Notes: generated by a model from the letters alone, not told the origin. DNA of 64,000 nucleotides from Pseudomonas pharyngis (GCF_021602345.1 NZ_BQID01000005.1:248001-312000), one strand, 5' to 3'; shown: positions 53,080 to 62,476, counted from the stretch's first letter. A program made the numbers and translations.

Positions 53080-54750
53080 ATGGCTCTGCAACTGAGCTTT
53101 GCCGAAGCCAGCGCCACCGGTCCCCGCGCGGAAAACCAGGACGCCTTGCGCCTGGTGACCCCGGCCCCGGCGCTGGCCGCCAGCAAGGGTTTCCTGTTCG
53201 CCATCGCCGACGGCGTCAGCCAGTGCGCCGACGGTGGTCTGGCCGCGCGTTCGACCTTGCAGGCGCTGGCGCTGGACTACTACGCCACCCCGGAAACCTG
53301 GAGCGTGGCCCAGGCCCTCGATCGTCTGCTGCTCGCACAAAACCGCTGGTTGCAGGCCAATGGTGGCGGTCAGCCGCTGCTCACCACGGTCAGTGCGCTG
53401 GTCATGCGCGGCCGGCGCTTTACCCTGGCGCACGTCGGCGATTGCCGGGTTTATCGCTGGCACGCCGAAACCTTGCAGCGAATCAGCGAGGATCACGTCT
53501 GGGATCAACCGGGCATGCAGCATGTGCTCAAGCGCGCACTGGGGCTGGATCAGCATCTGGTGCTGGACTTTCTCGACGGCGAACTGCGTGACGGCGAATG
53601 TTTCGTGCTGCTCAGTGACGGCGTGTGGGCCGCGCTTGGCGATACCGCCATCGCCGGGATTCTGCGCGATCAACCGGACCTGCACAGTGCCGCGCAAACG
53701 CTGGTCAACGCTGCGCATCTGGCCGGCAGTCAGGACAATGCCAGTGCGCTGTTGGTGCGGGTGGATGCGGTTGGCGAGGCCAGCCTTGGCGATGCGTTGA
53801 TTCATTTGCAGCAATGGCCGCTGCCCACGTCGTTGAAACCGGGTCAGGCATTCGAAGGCTGGCAGGTGCAAGGGATTGTCGGTCAGAGCCAGCAATCACT
53901 GCTTTATCGCGTGCTCGATGGTCAGGGCCAAGCCTGGCTGTTGAAGACCTTGCCTGCACCACTGGCAGACGATGCCCAGGCCGGCCAGGCCTTGCTGGCG
54001 GAGGAATGGTTTCTCAAACGCGTCGCTGGGCGGCATTTCCCTGAAGTCCATAGCGCCGGTCAGCGTCAGCATTTGTACTACGTGATGCGTGAATATTCGG
54101 GAACCACCCTGGCGCAGTTGTTCGAACAAAGCGGCCCGCTGCCACTGGCCCATTGGCAGGATCTGGCCGAACGCCTGCTGCGGGCCGTCGGCCTGCTGCA
54201 TCGACGGCTGATCCTGCACCGCGACATCAAACCGGAAAACTTGCATCTGGGGGATGACAGCGAGTTGCGGCTGCTGGATTTCGGTCTGGCGTATTGCCCC
54301 GGTCTGTCGCAGGACGCACCGTCGACCTTGCCCGGAACCCCGAGCTACATCGCACCGGAAGCCTTTCAGGGCGCCGCACCCGGCGCACAACAGGATCTGT
54401 ATGCGGTGGGCGTGACTCTGTATTTCTTGCTCACCGGGCATTTTCCCTACGGTGAGATCGAAGCGTTCCAGCGCCCGCGTTTCGGGGTGCCGGTGAGTGC
54501 CGGTCGCTATCGCCCGGATCTGCCGGAGTGGCTGGCGCAGTGTCTGGAGCGCGGGGTCTCGGCCGATCCGCTGCAACGGTATGAAACCGCCGAGGAATGG
54601 CTGCTGACGCTGGAACAAGGTGAGCGCCGCAGCCTGAATGTACGCCCTCGCCCCTTGCTGGAACGGGAGCCGCTGAAGGTCTGGCGGACATTGGCGTTGC
54701 TGGCACTGCTGGGCAATCTGGTGCTGCTGTTTCTGTTGTTTCATGGCTGA
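53080..54750 (+). CDS. Fused PP2C-type phosphatase and Ser/Thr protein kinase
   Basis: Single polypeptide of 556 residues with opposing activities. The N-terminal about 235 residues are a PP2C phosphatase (ENQDALRLV, FAIADGVSQCADGG, HVGDCRVYRW, LLSDGVWAALGD with the metal-binding aspartates). Residues of about 265-515 are a Hanks-type kinase with an LLKTL lysine, HRDIKPEN (about residue 381), DFG and PGTPSYIAPEA. The glycine loop is poorly conserved (GQSQQSLLY). A C-terminal membrane helix (about 533-553) anchors it to the inner membrane. It sits between the nitrate transporter and nirB, as in other Pseudomonas; its substrate is unknown. Confidence 0.92.
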   Translation: MALQLSFAEASATGPRAENQDALRLVTPAPALAASKGFLFAIADGVSQCADGGLAARSTLQALALDYYATPETWSVAQALDRLLLAQNRWLQANGGGQPLLTTVSALVMRGRRFTLAHVGDCRVYRWHAETLQRISEDHVWDQPGMQHVLKRALGLDQHLVLDFLDGELRDGECFVLLSDGVWAALGDTAIAGILRDQPDLHSAAQTLVNAAHLAGSQDNASALLVRVDAVGEASLGDALIHLQQWPLPTSLKPGQAFEGWQVQGIVGQSQQSLLYRVLDGQGQAWLLKTLPAPLADDAQAGQALLAEEWFLKRVAGRHFPEVHSAGQRQHLYYVMREYSGTTLAQLFEQSGPLPLAHWQDLAERLLRAVGLLHRRLILHRDIKPENLHLGDDSELRLLDFGLAYCPGLSQDAPSTLPGTPSYIAPEAFQGAAPGAQQDLYAVGVTLYFLLTGHFPYGEIEAFQRPRFGVPVSAGRYRPDLPEWLAQCLERGVSADPLQRYETAEEWLLTLEQGERRSLNVRPRPLLEREPLKVWRTLALLALLGNLVLLFLLFHG

Positions 54751-54856
54751 TGCGGCGCTCCATTAACGGGCGTGCCGCTTCCATTCAGTGCAAAAAAAAC
54801 AATGAACACCTGGCCAATTCCAGCATTACCCCAGTGAATTCGCGGCTCAGCGCGAC

Positions 54857-54874
54857 TTGGCACAACCACTGCAT
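54857..54874 (+). promoter_or_regulatory. Sigma-54 promoter of nirB
   Basis: TTGGCACAACCACTGCAT has the -24 GG (54859-54860) and -12 GC (54871-54872) exactly ten bases apart and matches TGGCAC and TGCA. It lies about 30 bases before the nirB leader hairpins. Confidence 0.82.
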
Positions 54875-54902
54875 TAACGTTTTCAACTGACATAAAGCCC
54901 GA

Positions 54903-54988
54903 CCTTCAACGACGAAGGCCAGGCTTCCCGAGAGAACGGGACAAGGACAAAGGCGTCCTCGCTAGGTAACTGGCGGGACGCCTTTTTT
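54903..54988 (+). promoter_or_regulatory. ANTAR-type antiterminator and terminator in the nirB leader
   Basis: Three hairpins with six-base loops: CCTTC-AACGAC-GAAGG (54903-54918), TCCCG-AGAGAA-CGGGA (54926-54941) and AGGAC-AAAGGC-GTCCT (54944-54959). All loops have A1 and G4. The terminator pairs AAAGGCGTCC (54949-54958) with GGACGCCTTT (54976-54985) and ends in six T; it shares the third hairpin's loop and right arm, so the two are exclusive. The nirB start is 71 bases downstream. Confidence 0.85.
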
Positions 54989-55059
54989 GTTTGCGCCATT
55001 TTTGTCGAGCAAGGCCTGACTGCCCACAAGAGGCAAGCCCGATGCTCCCGGAGAACCTG

Positions 55060-57513
55060 ATGAAAAAACTCAAACTGGTGATGATCGGCAATGGCATGGC
55101 CGGGGTCCGCACCCTGGAAGAACTGCTCAAGCTGAGCAACGAGCTGTACGACATCACGGTCTTCGGCGCCGAACCGCACACCAACTACAACCGCATCCTG
55201 CTGTCGCCGGTATTGGCCGGCGAGCAGACCTTCGAAGAGATCGTGCTCAACGACCTCGACTGGTACCTGGAAAACAACATCAAGTTACTGCTCAACCGCA
55301 AAGTGGTAGAGATCGACCGGGTCAAACGCCGGGTGATCGCCGAAGACGGCACCGAGGCCGAATACGATCGCCTGCTGATCGCCACCGGCTCGACCCCGTT
55401 CATCCTGCCGATCCCCGGCAACACCCTGCAGGGCGTGATCGGTTACCGCGACATCGCCGATACCCAGGCCATGATCGACACCGCCAAGACTCACAAGCAC
55501 GCCGTGGTGATCGGCGGCGGCCTGCTCGGCCTCGAAGCGGCCAACGGCCTGATGCTGCGTGGCATGCATGTCACCGTGGTGCACCTCGGTGAATGGCTGC
55601 TGGAGCGGCAACTGGACAAGACCAGCGGCCAGCTCCTGCAAACCGCCCTCGAATCCCGTGGCCTGCACTTTCGCCTGTGCGAACAGACCCAGGCCCTGCA
55701 CGACGCCGGCAATGGTCGGGTCGGCTCGGTGCAATTCAAGAACGGCGACATCATCCCCGCCGATCTGGTGGTGATGGCCGCCGGCATTCGCCCCAACACC
55801 GAACTCGCGGAAAAGGCCGGCATCCCGTGCAATCGCGGGATTCTGGTCAACGACACCCTGCAAACCTACGACCCGCGCATCTATGCCATCGGCGAATGCG
55901 CCAGCCATCGCGGCATTGCCTACGGCCTGGTGGCGCCGTTGTTCGAACAGGCCAAAGTCTGCGCCAACCACCTGGCCCAACTGGGCTTCGCCCGTTATCA
56001 GGGCTCGGTGACGTCGACCAAATTGAAGGTCACCGGCATCGACCTGTTTTCCGCCGGCGACTTCATGGGCGGCGAAGGCACCGAGACCATCACCCTCTCC
56101 GACCCGATCGGCGGGGTGTACAAAAAACTGGTGATCAAGGATGACGTGCTGGTCGGCGCTTGTCTGTACGGCGATACGGCAGATGGCGGTTGGTATTTCC
56201 GGCAGATTCGTGAGAATCACGCCATCGGCGAGATCCGCGATCATCTGATGTTTGGTGAAAACGCCTTGGGCGACGTAGGACATCAGGGCCAGGACAAGGC
56301 CATGAGCATGGCCGACAACGCCGAAGTCTGCGGCTGCAACGGCGTGTGCAAGGGCACCATCGTCAAGGCGATTCAGGAACACGGCCTGTTCAGCGTCGAC
56401 GAGGTGAAGAAACACACCAAGGCTGCCAGCTCCTGCGGCTCCTGCGCCGGGCTGGTCGAACAGATCCTGATCAACACCGTCGGCGGCGCGGCGGACGTCA
56501 AACCGAAAAGCGAAAAAGCCATCTGCGGTTGCAGCGATCTCAATCATGGCCAGATTCGCCAGGCCATTCGCGAACAACATCTGCTGACCATCGCCGGCAC
56601 CATGAACTACCTCAACTGGCGCACCCCGAACGGCTGCGCCACCTGCCGCCCGGCCCTCAACTACTACCTGATTTCCACCTGGCCCGGCGAAGCCAAGGAC
56701 GATCCGCAGTCGCGCCTGATCAACGAACGAGCCCACGCCAACATCCAGAAGGACGGTACCTATTCGGTGGTGCCACGGATGTGGGGCGGCGTGACCAACC
56801 CGTCGGAACTGCGGCGGATCGCCGACGTGGCGGACAAATACCAGGTGCCAATGGTCAAGGTCACCGGCGGCCAGCGCATCGACCTGCTGGGGATCAAGAA
56901 GCAAGATCTGCCCGGTGTGTGGAAAGACCTCGACATGCCGTCCGGCCACGCCTACGGCAAATCGATCCGCACCGTGAAAACCTGCGTCGGCAGCGAGTTC
57001 TGCCGCTTCGGCACGCAGAACTCGACCCAGTTGGGCATCGACCTCGAACATGACCTGTTCAACATGTGGTCGCCGCACAAAGTGAAGCTGGCGGTCTCCG
57101 GATGCCCACGCAACTGTTCGGAAGCGGGGATCAAGGACGTAGGCATCATCGGCGTCGATTCCGGCTGGGAGATGTACATCGGCGGCAACGGCGGGATCAA
57201 GACCGAAGTCGCCGAGTTCTTCGTCAAGCTCAAGACCGCCGAGGAAGTGCGCGAATACAACGGCGCGTTCCTGCAGCTGTACCGCGAAGAAGCCTTCTAC
57301 CTCGAACGCACCGTGCACTACCTGCAACGGGTCGGCATGGAGCACATCAAGAAGGCCGTGCTGGAAGATCCCGAACGCCGCAAGGCCCTGAACGAACGCC
57401 TGCAATTCTCCCTGTCGTTCGAACAGGATCCGTGGAAAGAGCGCCTCGCCCAGCCGCAACTGAAGAAAGAATTCGACGTGATCCCTGTGAAAAACCTGGA
57501 GGTGCCGGCATGA
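55060..57513 (+). CDS. nirB: Assimilatory nitrite reductase large subunit NirB
   Basis: Reduces nitrite to ammonium with NAD(P)H through FAD, [2Fe-2S], [4Fe-4S] and siroheme. The protein has 817 residues from the ATG at 55060 (CGGAG at good spacing); starts at 54991 and 55042 are less likely, and the first would begin in the leader terminator. Domains in order: pyridine-nucleotide-disulfide fold (1-410), two BFD-type [2Fe-2S] segments (CGCNGVCKG and CGSCAG near 423-461; CGCSDL and CATC near 488-530), then the siroheme ferredoxin-like half with CVGSEFC (about 641) and CPRNC (about 682). The stop overlaps nirD (ATGA). Confidence 0.97.
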   Translation: MKKLKLVMIGNGMAGVRTLEELLKLSNELYDITVFGAEPHTNYNRILLSPVLAGEQTFEEIVLNDLDWYLENNIKLLLNRKVVEIDRVKRRVIAEDGTEAEYDRLLIATGSTPFILPIPGNTLQGVIGYRDIADTQAMIDTAKTHKHAVVIGGGLLGLEAANGLMLRGMHVTVVHLGEWLLERQLDKTSGQLLQTALESRGLHFRLCEQTQALHDAGNGRVGSVQFKNGDIIPADLVVMAAGIRPNTELAEKAGIPCNRGILVNDTLQTYDPRIYAIGECASHRGIAYGLVAPLFEQAKVCANHLAQLGFARYQGSVTSTKLKVTGIDLFSAGDFMGGEGTETITLSDPIGGVYKKLVIKDDVLVGACLYGDTADGGWYFRQIRENHAIGEIRDHLMFGENALGDVGHQGQDKAMSMADNAEVCGCNGVCKGTIVKAIQEHGLFSVDEVKKHTKAASSCGSCAGLVEQILINTVGGAADVKPKSEKAICGCSDLNHGQIRQAIREQHLLTIAGTMNYLNWRTPNGCATCRPALNYYLISTWPGEAKDDPQSRLINERAHANIQKDGTYSVVPRMWGGVTNPSELRRIADVADKYQVPMVKVTGGQRIDLLGIKKQDLPGVWKDLDMPSGHAYGKSIRTVKTCVGSEFCRFGTQNSTQLGIDLEHDLFNMWSPHKVKLAVSGCPRNCSEAGIKDVGIIGVDSGWEMYIGGNGGIKTEVAEFFVKLKTAEEVREYNGAFLQLYREEAFYLERTVHYLQRVGMEHIKKAVLEDPERRKALNERLQFSLSFEQDPWKERLAQPQLKKEFDVIPVKNLEVPA

Positions 57514-57827
57514 ACTGGCTCGATATCTGTGCCCTGGAAGAGATCAACGCCCTCGGTTCGCGGATCATCGCCGGGCCCAAAGGTGACATTGCGATCTTTC
57601 GTACAAGCGACGACGAAGTTTTCGCACTCGATGACCGCTGTCCGCACAAGGGCGGCCCGTTGTCCCAAGGACTGATCTACGGCAAACGTGTCGCCTGCCC
57701 GCTGCATAACTGGCAGATCGACCTGCAATCCGGCGAAGCCCAGGCCCCGGACGTCGGCTGCGCGCACCATCACCCGGCCCGAGTGGAAAACGGCCGCGTG
57801 CAACTGGCCCTGCGGGACGCCGTCTGA
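57510..57827 (+). CDS. nirD: Nitrite reductase small subunit NirD
   Basis: Small Rieske-type partner of NirB. The protein has 105 residues with the Rieske motif pair CPHKGGPLSQG and CPLHNWQIDL, enough for a [2Fe-2S] site (CxH and CxxH). It overlaps the stop of nirB by four bases and the start of the nitrate reductase gene by one base, so the three are translationally coupled. Confidence 0.96.
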   Translation: MNWLDICALEEINALGSRIIAGPKGDIAIFRTSDDEVFALDDRCPHKGGPLSQGLIYGKRVACPLHNWQIDLQSGEAQAPDVGCAHHHPARVENGRVQLALRDAV

Positions 57828-60541
57828 TGAACCGCCAGACGACCGCCTCGACCTGCTGTTATTGCGGGGTCGGCTGCGGCGTGCTGATCGAGCATGACGG
57901 CGAGCGCATCCTCGGCGTCAGCGGTGATCCGGCGCATCCGGCCAACTTCGGCAAACTGTGCAGCAAAGGCTCGACCCTGCACCTGACCGGCGACTTGGCG
58001 GCACGGGCGTTGTACCCGGAACTGCGCCTGGGCAAAGGCCTGGCGCGCAGCCGTTGCGACTGGGACACCGCACTGGATCACGCCACCCAGGTCTTCGCCG
58101 AAACCATCGCCGAACACGGCCCGGACAGCGTGGCGTTCTATATCTCCGGGCAGTTGCTGACCGAGGACTACTACGCCTTCAACAAACTGGCGCGGGCGCT
58201 GGTCGGCACCAACAACATCGACAGCAACTCACGGCTGTGCATGTCTTCGGCGGTGGTCGGCTACAAGCGCAGCCTCGGCGCCGACGCACCGCCGTGCAGC
58301 TATGAAGACCTGGAGTTGAGCGATTGCGTGGTGATCGTCGGCAGTAACATGGCCTACGCCCACCCGGTACTTTTTCGCCGTCTCGAAGAAGCCAAATCCC
58401 ACCGCCCGCAGATGAAAGTCGTCGTTATTGATCCACGGCGCACCGACACCTGCGATCTGGCGGACCTGCACCTGGCGATTCTGCCGGGCACCGATGTCGC
58501 GTTGTTCCATGGGATCTTGCATCTGCTGTTGTGGGAAGACTGGATCGACCGCGACTTCATCAAAGCCCACACCGAAGGCCTCGCCGAGCTGAAAAGCCTG
58601 GTGCGTGATTACACGCCGGCGATGGTTTCGCAGTTGTGCGGGATCAGTGTCGAACAGTTGCAGCAATGCGCCGAATGGATCGGCACATCACCAAGCTTTC
58701 TGTCGCTGTGGTGCATGGGCCTGAACCAGTCCACCGCCGGTAGCGCGAAAAACAGCGCGCTGATCAATCTGCACCTGGCCACCGGGCAAATCGGCCGGCC
58801 GGGTGCAGGACCTTTCTCCCTGACCGGTCAGCCGAATGCCATGGGCGGGCGCGAAACCGGCAGCCTTTCCAACCTGTTGCCAGGCCATCGTGAAGTCGCC
58901 AATCCAGAGCACCGCGCAGAAGTCGCGGCGTATTGGGGTGTGGATAAGCTGCCGGAAAATACCGGTCTCAGCGCCATCGAACTGTTTGAACAAGTGCGCA
59001 GCGGCAAGATCAAGGCCCTCTGGATCGCCTGCACCAACCCCGCACAATCGATGCCGGACCAGAACGCCGTCCGCGCCGCGCTGGAAGCCTGTCCGTTCGT
59101 GGTGTTGCAGGAGGCGTTTCGCACCACCGAAACCGCAGCGTTTGCCGATCTGCTGCTGCCGGCGGCCAGTTGGGGCGAGAAAGAAGGTTCGGTGACCAAC
59201 TCCGAGCGGCGGATTTCCCACGTCCGCCAGGCCATTGCCGCACCGGGTGAAGCACGACCGGACTGGGCGATCACCGTAGATTTCGCACAACGCCTGGAGA
59301 AGCGTCTGCGCCCGCAGCAGCCGGGGCTGTTTGCGTTCGAACAACCGGCGCAGCTGTTTGACGAGTACAAACAACTGACCCGTGGCCGCGATCTGGATTT
59401 GTCCGGGATCAGCCATCGGTTGATTGATGAGCTGGGGCCACAGCAATGGCCCTTCCCCGCTGGCGCCCGCCAAGGTACAGCCCGGCTGTATGGCGACGGT
59501 ATCTTTCCTACGCCGAACGGGCGCGCACAGTTCGTTGCCGATCCCTATCGCGCCGCCAAAGAACAACGCGACGCGCGCTTTCCACTGACCCTGATCACTG
59601 GCCGCCTGCGTGATCAATGGCACGGTATGAGCCGCACCGGCACGGCGGCGCAGTTATTCGGTCATGTCAGCGAAGCAGTGTTGAGTCTGCATCCGGACGA
59701 GTTGCGCCGTCACCGCTTGCAGCCTGGGGATCTGGTGAATCTGAAAAGTCGTCGGGGCTCAGTGATCGTGGCGGTCGCCAGCGATGACAGCGTGCGTCCG
59801 GGCCAGGCGTTCCTGCCGATGCACTGGGGCGATCGTTTCCTCAAGGGCGGCGTGAACAGCCTGACCCTGCCCGCCTTCGATCCTTTGTCGAAACAACCGG
59901 AACTCAAGCACAGCGGTGTGCGGCTGGAAACGGTGGACTTGCCATGGCAACTGTTCGCACTGATCGAGGGCGATGTTCAACGGCATTTCGAGGCGCTTCG
60001 ACCGCTCTGCGAGGCGTTTTCCTACGCAAGTTTCAGCCTTGTCGGACGTGAACGGCCTGCGCTGCTGATACGCGCAGCCAGCGTCGTGGCGCCAGAACCG
60101 CAATTGCTGCGTGAAATCGACCGGTGCCTGGCTCTGATCGAGGGGCCGGTACTGGCTTATGACGATCCTCGCCGCGCCATTGGCAAACGGGTACGCATCG
60201 AAAACGGGCGAATCACCGCGATCCGCCTTGCCGGTGAAACCCTCGCCCAGCACTGGTTGCAAGGTCTGTGGCTGGAAGGCCGCGCCGACGAACAATTGCG
60301 CCGCTGGCTGCTGGCACCGATGAGTGCACCGCCGGGCAATGCCGGCGCGCAGGTTGTGGCTGACAAGACCCTGTGCAACTGCAAGAACGTCAGCCACAGC
60401 GCAGTCTGCGCCGGTATCCGTGAAGGTCTGGATCTGCAGGGTTTGAAAAATACATTGGGGTGCGGCACGCAATGCGGTTCCTGCGTCCCGGAAATCAAGC
60501 GCTTGCTGGCCGCCGAAGTGCGTCCGGTCGCCGTCATCTGA
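57827..60541 (+). CDS. nasA: Assimilatory nitrate reductase catalytic subunit
   Basis: Cytoplasmic bis-MGD molybdoenzyme reducing nitrate to nitrite. The protein has 904 residues. The N-terminus has the [4Fe-4S] motif CYCGVGCG...LCSKG (about residues 13-47), followed by the molybdopterin oxidoreductase domain (GSNMAYAHPVL, SRLCMSSAV) and the dinucleotide-binding domain (LITGRLRDQWHGMSRTG). A C-terminal BFD-like [2Fe-2S] domain (CNCKNVSHSAVC and CGTQCGSCVPEIK) is the mark of the NAD(P)H-linked bacterial NasA/NasC type. There is no Tat signal, as expected for a cytoplasmic enzyme. Names vary (nasA, nasC); in P. aeruginosa nasA is used for the transporter. Confidence 0.95.
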   Translation: MNRQTTASTCCYCGVGCGVLIEHDGERILGVSGDPAHPANFGKLCSKGSTLHLTGDLAARALYPELRLGKGLARSRCDWDTALDHATQVFAETIAEHGPDSVAFYISGQLLTEDYYAFNKLARALVGTNNIDSNSRLCMSSAVVGYKRSLGADAPPCSYEDLELSDCVVIVGSNMAYAHPVLFRRLEEAKSHRPQMKVVVIDPRRTDTCDLADLHLAILPGTDVALFHGILHLLLWEDWIDRDFIKAHTEGLAELKSLVRDYTPAMVSQLCGISVEQLQQCAEWIGTSPSFLSLWCMGLNQSTAGSAKNSALINLHLATGQIGRPGAGPFSLTGQPNAMGGRETGSLSNLLPGHREVANPEHRAEVAAYWGVDKLPENTGLSAIELFEQVRSGKIKALWIACTNPAQSMPDQNAVRAALEACPFVVLQEAFRTTETAAFADLLLPAASWGEKEGSVTNSERRISHVRQAIAAPGEARPDWAITVDFAQRLEKRLRPQQPGLFAFEQPAQLFDEYKQLTRGRDLDLSGISHRLIDELGPQQWPFPAGARQGTARLYGDGIFPTPNGRAQFVADPYRAAKEQRDARFPLTLITGRLRDQWHGMSRTGTAAQLFGHVSEAVLSLHPDELRRHRLQPGDLVNLKSRRGSVIVAVASDDSVRPGQAFLPMHWGDRFLKGGVNSLTLPAFDPLSKQPELKHSGVRLETVDLPWQLFALIEGDVQRHFEALRPLCEAFSYASFSLVGRERPALLIRAASVVAPEPQLLREIDRCLALIEGPVLAYDDPRRAIGKRVRIENGRITAIRLAGETLAQHWLQGLWLEGRADEQLRRWLLAPMSAPPGNAGAQVVADKTLCNCKNVSHSAVCAGIREGLDLQGLKNTLGCGTQCGSCVPEIKRLLAAEVRPVAVI

Positions 60542-60554
60542 AGAGGAAAACACC

Positions 60555-61307
60555 ATGAACGCGAAAGTCTGGCTGGTGGGCGCGGGCCCCGGTGATCCTG
60601 AATTGCTGACGCTCAAAGCGGTGCGGGCCTTGCGCGAAGCCGAGGTGGTGCTGATCGACGATCTGGTCAATGAGGCGGTACTTGAACACTGCCCTGCTGC
60701 CCGGATCATTGCCGTCGGTAAACGCGGCGGCTGTCGTTCGACGCCTCAGGCGTTCATCCATCGGCTGATGTTGCGTTACGCCCGTCAGGGCAAATGCGTG
60801 GTGCGGCTCAAGGGCGGCGATCCGTGCATTTTCGGGCGCGGGGGTGAGGAAGCGCAGTGGTTGCGTGAGCGCGGGGTCGAGGTGGAACTGGTCAATGGCA
60901 TCACCGCCGGACTGGCCGGCGCGACCCAGTGTGATATCCCGCTGACGTTGCGCGGCGTGGCCCGGGGTGTGACGCTGGTCACGGCCCACACTCAGGACGA
61001 CAGCCAGTTGAACTGGCGGGCCTTGGCACAGGGCGGCACGACGCTGGTGATTTACATGGGAGTGGCGAAGCTCGGCGAGATTCGCGAGCAACTGCTGGCG
61101 GGCGGTATGGCGGCGGGTACACCAGTGGCGATGATCGAAAATGCCTCGTTGCCAGAGCAACGCGAATGCCGCAGTGACCTGACAGCCATGGAGAACGATG
61201 CCCTTGATTTCAGGCTCAAAAGCCCTGCGATTCTGGTCATAGGCGCCGTCGCAGCGGCTGCGACCCAGGTCAATTCGATTCACTGGCCAGCCGACCGATT
61301 GGCCTGA
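60555..61307 (+). CDS. cobA: Uroporphyrinogen-III C-methyltransferase
   Basis: Methylates uroporphyrinogen III twice with S-adenosylmethionine to give precorrin-2, the precursor of siroheme needed by NirB. The protein has 250 residues with the family motifs VGAGPGDPELLTLKA, VRLKGGDPCIFGRGGEEA and the C-terminal SPAILVIGAV. AGAGGA lies upstream. It is 13 bases after the nitrate reductase gene and the last in the operon, which thus supplies its own cofactor step. A terminator follows. Confidence 0.96.
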   Translation: MNAKVWLVGAGPGDPELLTLKAVRALREAEVVLIDDLVNEAVLEHCPAARIIAVGKRGGCRSTPQAFIHRLMLRYARQGKCVVRLKGGDPCIFGRGGEEAQWLRERGVEVELVNGITAGLAGATQCDIPLTLRGVARGVTLVTAHTQDDSQLNWRALAQGGTTLVIYMGVAKLGEIREQLLAGGMAAGTPVAMIENASLPEQRECRSDLTAMENDALDFRLKSPAILVIGAVAAAATQVNSIHWPADRLA

Positions 61308-61338
61308 CAATCCCCGGTTTCACCAAATCGCAGGCAAA

Positions 61339-61367
61339 GAAAAGCCCGGCCTAAGCCGGGCTTTTCT
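61339..61367. terminator. Terminator between cobA and oprF
   Basis: GAAAAGCCCGGC (61339-61350) pairs with GCCGGGCTTTTC (61355-61366) around CTAA. It lies between convergent genes and can serve both. Confidence 0.9.
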
Positions 61368-61382
61368 CGTAGCGGCAGCTAA

Positions 61383-62417
61383 TTACTTAGCTTGAGCTTC
61401 AACCTGCGCTTCTACGCGACGGTTAACAGCGCGGCCAGCTTCAGTTTTGTTGTCAGCAACTGGGCGGGATTCGCCGTAGCCGATCGACTGAACGCGGGAC
61501 GATTCAACACCGTACTGGTTGGTCAGAACTTGCTTAACGGCGTTTGCACGACGCTCGGACAGTTTCTGGTTGTAAGCGTCAGGACCGACGGAGTCAGTGT
61601 GACCTTCAACAGTAGTGGTGGTGGATGGGTACTGCTTCATGAAGTCAGCCAGGTTCTTGATGTCGCCGTAGCTGTTTGGCTTAACAACCGACTTGTCGAA
61701 GTCGAACTTCACGTCCAGCTCAACACGAACAACTTCAGCAACTGCAGGGCAGCCATCAGCGTCAACAGTTACGTTGGCTGGGGTGTCCGGGCACTTGTCA
61801 ACGTTGTCGCAAACGCCGTCGTTGTCGCTGTCGGAGCAGACTTCAGCTGGTGCTGGAACTGGAGCAGCAGCTGGCTTGGAGCCGCCACCGAAGTTCACAC
61901 CGATACCGACGCTAGGAGCCCACTCGGTGTCGCCCTGGTCGATGTTGTACTGAGCTTCAACGCCAGCACGGGCGTAGAAATTGTCGGTGAAGTACAGCTT
62001 GGCACCAGCGCCCAGGTTGGCGAAGGTGGAACGGTTACGACCGTTCGAACCGTTCTGGTCGATGCTCTGGTCAGAGAAACCGGCCGAAACGTATGGACGC
62101 AGCATGTCGCCTGGGTTGTTGAAGTGGTACAGAGCGTCCAGAGCGGTGTTGGCGCCCTTGACGTTCTTGCCATCGTCGGCACGCACGTTGTGCACTTCGT
62201 CGTAGCCCAGACGCAGTTCAACGTCGTCGGTCAGGAAGTAACCGATCGAACCGCCGAACAGGTTGCCGTTGTTCTTGAAGTTACGAGCGCTGTCGAATTG
62301 TTCTTTCTTTGCGAAGCCTTCGATTTCAACTGCGCCTTGGCCTTGTGCCAGAGCGCCGAAAGAAGTGGCGGCAATCAAAGAACCAATGGCCAAGCCCAAG
62401 GTGTTTTTCAGTTTCAT
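61383..62417 (-). CDS. oprF: Major outer membrane porin OprF
   Basis: Abundant outer-membrane porin that also anchors the envelope to peptidoglycan. The protein has 344 residues with a signal peptide (MKLKNTLGLAIGSLIAATSF, cleaved near residue 24), an N-terminal eight-strand beta barrel, a proline-rich hinge with four cysteines (CSDSDNDGVCDNVDKC and DADGCP), and a C-terminal OmpA-like domain (VEGHTDSVGPDAYNQKLSERR). Codons are strongly biased, as for a highly expressed gene. sigX lies directly upstream and is known to promote oprF transcription. Confidence 0.98.
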   Translation of the reverse strand: MKLKNTLGLAIGSLIAATSFGALAQGQGAVEIEGFAKKEQFDSARNFKNNGNLFGGSIGYFLTDDVELRLGYDEVHNVRADDGKNVKGANTALDALYHFNNPGDMLRPYVSAGFSDQSIDQNGSNGRNRSTFANLGAGAKLYFTDNFYARAGVEAQYNIDQGDTEWAPSVGIGVNFGGGSKPAAAPVPAPAEVCSDSDNDGVCDNVDKCPDTPANVTVDADGCPAVAEVVRVELDVKFDFDKSVVKPNSYGDIKNLADFMKQYPSTTTTVEGHTDSVGPDAYNQKLSERRANAVKQVLTNQYGVESSRVQSIGYGESRPVADNKTEAGRAVNRRVEAQVEAQAK

Positions 62418-62476
62418 CCGTTAAATCCCCATCTGGTGATTGTGAAGCAGTCCCGCAAACCGGGGGACAACTCGGC

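Noticed and set aside
54991-55059. An upstream start for nirB giving 840 residues
   Set aside because: It begins just after the leader terminator and lacks a ribosome site; the start at 55060 has one and matches the family.
55285-57459. A 724-codon frame opposite nirB
   Set aside because: Antisense shadow of NirB, Ala/Val/His/Gln-rich, no start signal.
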